Of a stretch of DNA of 64,000 nucleotides, positions 41,601 to 53,600 are shown in pieces. The stretch's first letter is position 1, and each line of letters opens with the position of its first letter. Below the pieces are notes generated by a model. The model did no database searches. It had not been told where the DNA came from and was given only the letters and a program-made list of their open reading frames with translations. The position numbers and the translations under genes are program-made. This stretch comes from Mauremys mutica (taxonomy: Eukaryota; Chordata; Testudines; Geoemydidae): the NCBI RefSeq assembly GCF_020497125.1, contig NC_059079.1, positions 53,331,114-53,395,113 on the forward strand, in the 5' to 3' direction.

Positions 41601-44600
41601 CACAGTGAGCAATCTTCATACTTATGGTTACTACCAACATAGGTAGTTGCATCCGACGAAGTGGGTATTCACCCACGAAAGCTCATGTTGCAAAATGACT
41701 GTTAGTCTATAAGGTGCCACAGGATTCTTTGCTGCTTTTACAGATCCAGACTAACATGGCTACTCCTCTGATACCTACCAACATAGGCTAGATTTGAACC
41801 AGTAACCTTGAGAGGAAAGGCACAACATGCCTCACGCAAAACCCTGTAAAAATCCAGTTCCATTAAAAGGAAGTAGTTTTAAGTACCCATGTCAAGATAC
41901 CAAAAAACCCACAAGTACGAAGGTTTGCATCAGTTACCTGGAGTCCATCAGAAAAGCTGGAAACAGGGCTACCATCTTTCAGCCAAGTCAGAATGGGTGT
42001 AGGGATACCTCTGGCTTCACATTCCAACCTCACTAGATTATTAACGACTACGGCCACCATCTCATTCCTGCCAGAAATTGATGGGGGGACTGAAAAACAG
42101 AACAAACTTGAAATAGCTATGGAGGAATATAAATCAGAACAAAATTAAATGGGCCACTTATTTTTGGAAAGAGTTTTTCTTCCTGCAACTGCAAGGCAGT
42201 ACATGGTTTGTCATTTGTCCACACTGTGCCAAAACGTGCTCTCTTTACTTACATAAGTAGTCAGATAACTTCAGTGGAACTACTCGTGTGAGTATGATGA
42301 GCAGGATTGGGCCCATAGCCCAGAGGGCAGCCATGAAAACCAGAAATTATAACATAGAATCTGAAAATGTTCTCTCAAATGTTTACAAAAATGTTTAAAG
42401 CAAAAAATGTAATCTAAATCTAATGAAGCAAATGCATATGCAATATAGTAAATGAACCTTGTGAAATTGACATGCAAATTTACAGGTCCAGGCGCCTACA
42501 AAATCTACCTGCCCATTTTTTACATGATAATGAAAAACATCTTAACTACTCATCATAAATTACTTGCTTCAGGTAAGTGGCCGAGTAGAATTTTGCAGGG
42601 CTGCATTTAAAGGGACACTTGCTTGAATTTTTAAATGAATTACTTTGGCCATCCTAGTGTTCCTTTCCTTTATGTTTGCTTTCCACAAACATTCAAGTGA
42701 ATGAAATTTTATATTCTACAAATATTTGTATCAGTGCAATTCAAAGTCAAATGGATGAGTATTTGCAGAAATAGAATTTCAATGTGCATGTGGGAAATGT
42801 CTGACTCATCTAGTCAGGAAATTAGAACAGTATCATTTGACATATCTTACCAATTACAACCAAGCAACATAGCTTAAATATTCAGTATCTGTAATAACAA
42901 TTTAATTTTTGCAGTGAACCTTTCATGATTAACATAGAAAGAAGAAAATGTCATGATCTACTCACAGATGTTCTATGTATAGAAAAAGAGGGTATGTTAA
43001 TCAGATTAATTATTCATGGCAAACTAGTTGCTCAATTATGGTAATGAGTGAACAATTTCTGGTAAACCATGATGCAGACTATTCATTCTGCCTTATAAAT
43101 AAGCTCTAGTAGAACCAGAAATTCTGGAAGATAAGCAGTTATATACACTTTGCCATAACAAGCATCCATTGTTCTTTGATAATTGCAAATGTTTTATAAT
43201 GGTGAGAAACAACTACAAACATCTTCAGACAATGAAATCATATGAATATACTTTATTTGAATTCAAAAGATTTGGCACCTACAAATAGTTCTATAACTCC
43301 TTTCAATGTTAAGATTGTAGTATTGTTTTCTAAACAATGAGAACGCAATGATAATTTATGCTGTAGCTACTGTAACCAAAATACTGTATTTACAACAGAA
43401 TTTGAATAAAATGAGATATTAATGGGATGAGAAATATACTCATACACTACAGTGATGGGCATGATATAAGAATCAAGATAAGATAAATATATGTTCATTA
43501 AACTCAATATAACTTCTCCTGTGTTCTGCCATGAATCCTTTAGAGTCCATTATCTCCTCATTGTGAATAACTTCCACTTTAAACTGAATGAAATATTGAG
43601 AAATAATTTACACATGATGACCGTACTTATGTAGGGTAAAAGAATAGCATTATGATCTCATGCTTCACAGAGTAAACTGATCACTGCATAGGTCAGAACG
43701 GATTCTCTTCCCAGAGCCATTAGGTACACACTGAACTGGCTACGTGCATTAGGAACGGTTTCATCTTTCTTTGATGCAATCAGTACTGGGTGACATGTTT
43801 TGATCTGGAATGGCAAACAAATCCTGTGGCTCTAATCTAGCTGGCTAACCCAAAGGGTATTAAACTGAACTGAAACTCCATCATCCATAAAAAGAAGCCC
43901 ATGTGTTTAGGAGTTATTTTTTAATTTTTAGCTTCGAATAGAAATAATGACCTTGGCACCAAACATTTCCTGGGAATTAATAATTGTGTGGGGTTAATTG
44001 CCTTTGGCTGTGTTTTGGGCCATCAAATTCTCTCAGATGGTCATTAATACCAAGGAAAGGCACTGCCCAAGGTCATTATTGGTTAATTAACATTAAAAGG
44101 AATTACATACTGTTTGTGCGTCTCAGTGGAATAATACAACCCTGACACCATTGTGCCAAATTCTGGCATCAGCTTAGCAAGGAAGGCTCCCACTGAAATA
44201 TGTTGTGTGTGCACAAATTCTGAAGGCAAAATTTGGCTTAGAGCTATGGACTAGCATGCAAGGCCCACTGAAATCAGTGAAAAATCTCCAACTGACTGAG
44301 GGGTTTTGATCAGGTTTTTAGTGACTATAAAGATTCACAATTTCATTTAATTGTATACAACCAAATACAATTTCCTCTAAAACCTCTGAACTATGAATCA
44401 GCTTCTGTTTTCTTTCTATTGTATAATTACCTGTTGTAGAGTTCAAAATGATCTACAACAAACAATACCCCATATCTTTTCAAACTGCTGAAGCTGCAAC
44501 ATTTAAGTCTCTGACAGATTTGGCTAAACTGCTCTCTCCTATCAAAATTGACAAAGGGTTTGGCTACACTTGCAGCTGTACAGCGCTGGGAGTTAAAGCT

Positions 44601-47600
44601 GTCTTCGTACAGCTTTGTAGGGAAAGCGCTGTAGCGTGACCACACTGACAGCTACCAGCGCTGCAGTGTGGCCACATTTGCAGCGGTGTTGGGAGTGGTG
44701 CATTATGGGCAGCTATCCCAGCATTCAAGTGGCTGCAATGTGCTTTTCAAAAGAGAGGGGTGGGGTGGAGTGTGACAGGGAGCGTGGGGGAGACAGAAGA
44801 GAGAGTGGATTTTTGGAGCTGACACCGTGTCAGCTCCCTGCTTTGCAAGTTCTAAGGACTTGAAGATACACAGCACCAACCTTCAATCATTTTAAAAGTT
44901 TCGACCCCTTCCCCCACCCCTCTCTCATTCACTAAATGCAAATAGCCTTCAGACCAGATAAGCAGCTGCTCCAAAACGGATCCCCCTGCCCCCTTCCGGG
45001 CTGCTTCTCTCCTCAAGCAAACATTCCAAAGGGATCCCTCTGCCTGCCTCTGCTCGAGCAAACAGTAGCTGTGTTTGTTTTTTAGATAAGCAGCTCCGGG
45101 AGCCCGAGTTCACAACAAAACAAAGAGAGGCATCACAACAAAACAAAGAGTATTATCTTTACTTAAAAAGCATTATGGGAAGGTTCCAGAGGTCAGTTAC
45201 AGCGTAGTAAGATTAATCACTGTTTACACTGGCACCCCAGCGCTGCAAGAGCAGCGCTATAGTCGTTATTCTTCAGGCCGAGGTGGAGTACAGCCAGCGC
45301 TGCAGCCAGGGAGATACAGCGCTGTATGTGCCTTGCCAGTGTGGACAGGGAGTAAGTTACAGCACTGTAAAGCCATCACCAGCGCTGTAACTCTCAAGTG
45401 TAGCCAAGCCCATACATCTTCAATTGAGTTTTCCCATGTCAATGCTCTAAAGGAAAGAAATGTGTCCTTCGTATTCTCCACAACTCCTCTCAGAAAATGA
45501 TTAGTGATAGGAAGGAGCATATTAAGTATGTGTAATAAAACTGGAAAAGAGCAGGCAAAATGCACATAGATGATTTTCCTCAAGCTGTTTTTATGATATG
45601 CAACACTTACCATGAACTTGCAGGTTGTAAAAGAGCTCAGCTGTTCCTGCTGTATTGACAGCCACACATTTATAAATGCCAGTGTCAGAGATCTGGGCAC
45701 TGTCAAGCTGAACAATTTGCCCCCTGTTTAAGAACGTGACACTTGCAGCACTAGTGAGTGGATGACTGTCTTTGTACCATGTGATAGCTGCAATGTGAAA
45801 TAAGAGAGAGGGAAAAGTTACTGACTGTACCCTTATAACTGGTAGTAACAAAGCTAGCTCTAAGCAACTGTAGAAAGATACTTTCCAAATTATCTTAAAA
45901 CTTTCAGTCTCTGTTCAAATGCTGGTTAAATGTTTCTAAAAGCTAACTAAAAATAAATCAATATTTAAACTACAGTAATAATAAAGTTATAACAATAGTA
46001 GTGATAACTACTAACTTTTTTGTAAAGTACTGCATAGACCTATGACATTCAGTAACAAAAACAACAACTATAATTTTATATGTATATAGATACTTCCATG
46101 CCAAAGCAATTTATCACTTAATAAACTGTTATATTAAGCATGTATATAGGGGCCACTTCATCTACTACTAAACTGAAATACAACTGTTTAAAAATACACT
46201 GCAACATGACAACACTTCAATGCAGAAAATCCCAAATACTATATTAAACTGAAACTCATGTGGAAGCTTACAGAGGCAGAATACACTAATCCTAACAGGA
46301 ATTTGACTAGGGTGGTGGAATTAGAGTGTTTGGGGATTATAACAGACCATAACTGTTGAGGACCTTTACTTTGCATCTCCGTCACAAGATGGCCCTTCCA
46401 TCAGCTCAGTTCTCACTAACACCTTGCTGGGACACTGGTTCCATGCTTACTCAGATGAAAGTTTTACCTATTGAATCACTCTTACAATACCTAAATTTTC
46501 TATGAAAGTCTCCCATCCAAGAAATACATTGGCCTGACTCTGATTAACTTGTGAGAACTGCATGCTGATCACAACACAAGGTAGTGTGACTGCACGCAAC
46601 ACCCTATTTTTTTCAGTCATGTCAAACAAGGAGATTTGTTGTTGCTTTTCAAGGCCATACCTTCCCATCATTTAGCACAAAGAATTCTCATGGAACTGAA
46701 CAGGAGTTTGGGATTAAGAATTATGGTGAGATATGGTAAAGTGGCATTCTAGCACAATAGTGTAGCAATTAAACGTTTTTTGTATTTCAAGGACCTTTGA
46801 TGCTCCTTCACAATGTTATACAGAGTTGAAAACCCAGCACAGTAATTGGGCAAAATGCTCTGCCTTTTACTCCATGAAGAAGGGAGTGAGATTTTCCTTG
46901 GTGCTTCTATTCCCTAATCTAAATAGTGATATACTAGATTATTCATTGGGTTGTTTTTTTTTGGAGGGTGGGAGGATTGTTTTTGTTTTGTTGTTAATTT
47001 GTTTTAGGTTTTTTTGGGGGGTGGGGTTAAGTTGATCCAAGTGGAATTTTTGCTCTGCACTGAAAATTCATTTAGACAGCTTGTAACACATGGCACTATA
47101 TCATAAGTAGAAGAGCTGGTAGAATTCTATGAATTTAACCATTTTAAAAAAATAATCATCATTAGGTTTGAAGAAACAGTGCTGAGGAAAAATGAGTGCA
47201 TGCCAAGTGGGCGTACAATGCTACCCTTTGGAACTGTTGATATCTTACATCTAACTTTCTACAGGTGTAAATGACTACACAAGGATGGCAGGCACTGGAA
47301 AATCAGATCCAAAAGGTACAAAGTTCAGTTTGGATGCTCATTTGAACTTTAGTCAAATCTTGTTTCTAGAAACTGGGCTATAAACTAAATAAAAATAAAC
47401 CCTCTTGCAGAATTTCAGTATTTCCTGAGTTTAACTGGGCAGCAAATGCTACAAGAACAACCTCTCTCACATTATTGTAGTTCTTTCACTTCCTGACACA
47501 AGCAGGAAGTTCTCAGAAATACAGATTACAGAAAGGAAAAAAATGCACACTTCTCAAACCTTAAAAGAGGTTCAAAGTGGGAAAGAATCCAAACCAAAAT

Positions 47601-50600
47601 CCTAGATCTAAAAACATTCAAACAATGGGGTGTTTGAAATCCAGCTTCTTGAGCTTGTCTTTCTGGTTTGTTTCAGCTCAAGTTTTAGGTAAAGATTATT
47701 GTATCTGAAGGGATTCATCTGTCCTAATTATGAGCCAAATATTGAGGTCCTTACTCAAGCAAATTCCCATTGGAGTCAATGAGTGTTTGGCTAAGAAAAA
47801 TAATGAGGAAGGATTTAGCACCATAAGAATAAATGTGAATTAAATTATGACTAGATATAGAAGGCCAAATTTTCAAAGGCCGGCATTGAAGGTACAGTTC
47901 CAAAAACATATGCATAACCTACCACCATCTCAGCAGGCCAATCAGGAAACAAACTTTAAGGTTTTCCACGTACACTAGGGGCCAGATGCAAAGTCCACTG
48001 AAGAGTATGGAAAGACCCAGTGGATTACAGTGGGTTTTTGGATGGGGTCCTCAGTGTTGGCCCATTTTTTGCAGGCATACTCATTACACTGGGCTTTGTA
48101 AATTTGACCCACACTATGCAGTATTAACCTGATAAGATTAAGTGAGTGGATTTGTTTTTGTCTATTTTTTCACAAAAGCATGTAGTGTACAATAACATCT
48201 GCTAACATTGTTACTGACTGAGGACATGGCCGTTATGAGAGGACAATTTATCCAATTTCTCGTTCATTTGAATGGGAAACAGTGGGGATCACTGAATTTT
48301 ACTTTAATTTTAAATTTCATCTACTGTACATCACTCAAATTTATTAGAGTTTCCCATTAGATATTCACGGTACTATTGATTTCACTAGTTTAAATACTAG
48401 AGATTTATGTTCACATTAAGAATCTCAATTATCATAAGCCTTTAAAAATGGATAACCTGTTAGCAGACTCATTTTAACACACGTACCTGGCAAAGGATTC
48501 CCAGATGCTTTGCACTCAAGGTGGATTGGGTTATTCACCACCACTGTTTCATTTAACATCTTCCCTGCATGCTCCAGACTAGGCGGTTCTGAAAAAGGAC
48601 AGAAAATTATGGTTTAATTCATTTAGCCACACAATGGCAGAACATCTCTGCACAAAGCACTTTGTATAATGAAATACCATGCTTATTTACTGCTGAATGT
48701 CTGGGGAATATCCGACACCTCCTTTTTGTAGGCTCTCCCCAGATGAGCTCCCATCTGCAGTTGGACCATTCCCTAGCTGTACAGAATCTTCAGCATTGAT
48801 AGGAATAAAAGCTTCTTTTGCCAGTAAAGTAGGTGGATTTGACTCAAGATACACACAGCTTGAGTGGGGTAGGAAGGGACCAGTTTTGAAAAGGCACTTT
48901 TCTAACATGTCAAGCTTTTTAATCATACTCGGTTTACTTTTTAAATGGCTACATTGAACTGAATGATGCAGAGAGCTTTAATAAGGCAAGGCACTTTACT
49001 TTACCTAGCCCACATATGTTCTAGAAGGTGGCAGACACACAAGGCAGTGACACACAGCACTCTGACAGGAAGAGTAGAGGAAAAAGACAAACTAGTGTGA
49101 GTCAGTCTCAGGACAAAAGCAGCTGGATACATCAAATATGGCTTTAGGAATACAGGAGGAGCAAGGTTCCTCTTTCCAATCCTGATGCAGGTCGGTGCTG
49201 CAATCTCCCATTTAATTTAACATTGTTGTGTTAACTTCCATATTCACAAATCAAACAGATACAATAGAAATCATAGAAAAACCACCATATCCACCTCTTT
49301 GCCACAGAGGGGTTCCAATCCAACTCCCATTGAAGTCACTAGAAAGACATCACATGACTCCAGTGGAAGTTGGCTCTGGCCTGGCCAGTAGTTTTTAAGC
49401 TCTGAGGTTCATATACTTAAAGCATGGTCAAACATTTATCAAACTTACATGCAAATAACTCCTGAACTTTCCTTACTCCCTTCTGTATTGGTTCATCTGG
49501 AAATTAAAAATCCCTTCCAGAAGTTTGAAAGAATAAAGAATCCTAACATATGAGAAAAAATGTTTCTGCAGAAGCTTGCAAAGAATGCTTGTTCTCAGAA
49601 GATTTGGATCCAATCAGTAATGCCGATAGTGGTGCCTTGTTTCTGGGTCCGGAACACAGAGTTTACCTCCTAATGACTTGGAAGCTTCTCTCAACTCAGC
49701 TGTACTGTGTAAAAGAGGATGACACACTGAGTTTATTGGAGAGAGGTGCTCATTCCTGTGACATTTGGTATCAGATGATGCAAAGGCCCTGTTTCCCCCT
49801 GAACTTCTTGGAGAGACAGTAATGAGTTCAGACAAAAGCAGAGTGACCAGAAAAGGAGGAAAATGGAGTGACACATCTCTGCAGATAATGCAAGTGTGGG
49901 AAATTAACACAGCCTTCCTGAATGTGCTCAAAATAGAAGAAGTGAATGGACAGTTAGAAGCTAAAAAGTGGCAATTTTAAGGCAGCTTTTTTTTATGAGA
50001 GGCTGAAACATCATTACCATGCACATGAAGACGAATATGCTGCTGGGCTTCTCCTGCAGCATTTGTTGCCACACAGGTGTATCTACCAGCATCTTCCAGG
50101 AGGGCCTTGGCAATTTGCAGAATGCGGCCTGAAGACTCCAGCTGCCCCAAAACAGAAAGCAGAGGATTGTTTTGCACTATGACTCCAGACATAGCCACTG
50201 AGATGAATGACAAGATACAAATTTACACTATATACAATGTCTCTTCTTCTTTTCAGACTGGGGCTTACATTCACACAGGAGGCCTAGTCTTGATGGTTAG
50301 AGAGCCCCTGAGCCACAAGGCTATGATGGCTCATTAGCTGATATAGCTGTGAAGAGACCCAGATGGCAAAGGACAGGCAAACACTGTGAAGCAGTGGCTG
50401 CAAGCAGAGAGGGCTGCTACTGCATAGGACTGCTGGCAGGATGCCAGAAGCCATTCCAGTCTAGCATAGATCAAAGCAGCTTCAAGCCCCATTGCTGGAG
50501 AGCACTGAGGTGCCAAGGAGTTACGAGCTGAGGCATGGATTTGCACCAGATCAAACCTCCTCTGGGAGAGCCACACAAACCTCTCCAATGTGAAGGGCAT

Positions 50601-53600
50601 CTCCCAACACAGAAACCCACAGTCCAAGGAGAGTAGAAGATTTAGGTGCCAAATTGACACAGAGGTGGTGCTCAGAGAGAAATTGACATCATCCTGCTTC
50701 CCAGTCAGCAAATGGGTGGTGCTACACCCAGTAGCTATCCCAGTTGGAAAGATGGCCACCTCTGGAGAATTAGCTACAGCTGAGAGGTGTGGATACTGTA
50801 TCTACAAACTAGACTTCCAGCAAACACAGCATATGGATTTCTAAAGGGATTCACACAACAGAACGCTGCAAGTCAAATCCCAAATTCCTTACTCAGACAA
50901 AACTCCCATCGACTTCCACGTGGATCTTTAGCATCTTCATAGCATCACGTGAGAAATAAAAAAGGAGAGGAAAACTAATGGGGGTGTGTGTTAGCACTTT
51001 AGTGTAAATATCTTTCAAATTTTGGATGCCACAAAAGCATTGTGCTTACTCGGATATTTCCTCTGGCTGTGTTTACAGGCTGGCCATCTTTTAACCATGT
51101 AATGGAAGGACTGGGAATACCATTGGCTACACATTGCAATGTCATGGGTTTGTAAACCACCACAGCTCTCTCAGAAGGGCCAGTGGATTTGATTGTTGGA
51201 GGAACTGCAAGACACAACACAAACAAAGATAAATCACTATTTGCAAGTATTAGTGTGCAACCTACAGAATCTCTCAAATGCAAATGGCTTTGATTATTAC
51301 AATTCTACTCACTGTTGTCTCCAATTTATCACCACATTTCTACAAATTTTACAGTTCTGTATAAAACTACAATACCTTCTTGCTAATGAAGGTACGCAAC
51401 ATCATTTTAATATAAAGTCAGTCTGCCGCTCCTTTCTTCCCTTGTGTAACGTACCATGCACAGTAATATCCAATTCCCTTTCATGGTCTCCTGCCTGGTT
51501 TGTTGCCACACACTTATAGCGGCCTGTGTCCGACACTTGAGCCCGGGAGATGAGAAGTTTGCGTCCATGTAATAAGATCTTATATCCATCTCCCTCTTCA
51601 ACTGGCTGGCCATCTTTCAACCACCTAGCATGAAAAAAGCAAAAACTTAAGATGCTTCTTTTTTTTAAAGTGGGTGACAGTCCAGAGACATGTTTCTGTT
51701 AACTAGAAATAGAAAGTCACAATACAACTAGATCTATTTTTCAAGGAAGCCTGGAGATATTACGTAGATTTCTGTTTCTTTGGGGCTCCCAGAGATAAGT
51801 GAGGGCTTGAAGCGAGCTATCAGGAAACGAGGAAGCAGACACCAGAGAAGGGGAAAGGAAGGAGGCAGGCACTGGAGGAGGCTGCAGAAAGGACAGCTGC
51901 CACCAGAGAAGAGGGGAGGTGACAGAAGTGAAAGATTCCATGCAAGAGGGACTATAGTTACCAAAGGAGAGGGAAAGGAGACATCAATAGGGGAAGGGTC
52001 ATTAATAGAGTTCTGCCATTTCTTTTTAATCCAGAGTGGTCTCTAAAATATTTACTTTGGTATAACCAACAAGGCTACTTTTAAAAAAAAAAAAAGAGGT
52101 GGGCAAAATTCTGACCCCACTGAAGTCAGAGTTTTGCCATTGGCTTCAGCGAGGCCAGGATTTCACTCACTGTATTTTAGTCTATGATCAAATGGTATGG
52201 TCAGTGCATAACAATTACTTCCAAGCCCATCTAAGCAAGTGGTGGGATTTATAACTGACATACCAACCCCCTTACATGATAGTCGGTGGAGGGGTTCCTG
52301 TTGCCGGACAATCCAGCTCCAGAGGGCTATGAAGGATCACAATGTAGTTTGAAGGTTCCTCTCCCCGTGCCACAAGTGGTGGGACTGTAAAGTGATAAAA
52401 ACACACCAGAAGAAACATTTAAACATCAGAAAAAGTGTCAAAAACAACTTCATATTGTAAAATATATATCTTAGCACCCACCGCATACTGAGACAGGATA
52501 TTAAATTGGGTTCAATGTACAGAGTTGTACCCTTGCAATGAAGGGCACCAAACAGATGGTGTCCTCTGTCCTATCATTTTTATTGCTCTTGGGTGGCACT
52601 TTATCTAGGGCCAGATTCCCCCTACTCCCTCTATGCACGGAGAAAGGAAACTAAGAGCCTTCCCACCCCCCTTTTACATGGCCCATCTGATCTTTTGGGG
52701 ATCATGGCACTCCAAGGGAGTGGGAAGATGTGGGAGAGGCAGGGCCTTCTGTCCCCACCTCATTCACAGACCAGCAAAGCCATTCAGGGGACAGTAAGCT
52801 GGGCACACTGCATCTGCAAGCCTATGGCCCCCAATGCTCCCCTGTGGTGGTGTGTCTCAATGCACATCTGTGCCTACAAGGCATAATCAAGACATTAAAG
52901 AATAGTAGGACCTATAATACAAGAAGCCTTACTATGCTGGAAGTTGCTATTTCATGACTAGCATTTGCATGACTCATATATAGAGATGGGCCAACGAGGC
53001 AGTGTTCAGATCTAGGTTGGCTTGAAGGTTTCAATGGAAAGAGAGAAATATTTTTCAAAGGAAAGTTTAGAATTTGCATAATGTAGCCAAAAATTTACTG
53101 GCAGCCTAAAAATTGAAGAATCCCTTGATATTACTTTATTTATTTTGCACCTGTGATTTTTCTCCTGTCCCTGATCTTAAGGCACATTTGATTAGATTAA
53201 TTGGAGATATACCAATCTCCTAGAGCTGGAAGGGACCTTGAAAGGTCATTGAGTCCAGCCCCCTGCCTTCACTAGCAGGACCAATTTTTACCCCAGATCC
53301 TTAAGTGGCCTCCTCAAGGATTGTACTCACAACCCTGGGTTTAGCAGGCCAATGCTCAAACCACTGAGCTATCCCTCCCTCCCCCCATCTTTGTGTCCTT
53401 CCAAGTGATGTTTACAATCTCCCTCATGAAAACTGTCCCAGAAGTAGTCTGAAAGCAGCCGTCCTCCGCAGGCCTATCAAACTTGGCAGAGAAAATGTGC
53501 AATGGTTGGGATTAATTAAATGTGACGCTTGACCCACTGAACTGCAGTTTTGTGACACCAGCAAAAATAAATGCAGGTTTAATTCAGTTGCAAGTTCTGT

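Noticed and set aside
45266..45851. Long open frame over exon w11 reaching into the Harbinger-type element
   Set aside because: Only 45611-45787 has Ig motifs and splice sites; the rest of the frame is accidental read-through in intron and MITE.
53325..53385. tRNA gene on the minus strand
   Set aside because: A- and B-box words are present, but the sequence runs straight into a SINE body and CR1-like tail, and no cloverleaf acceptor pairing is seen.
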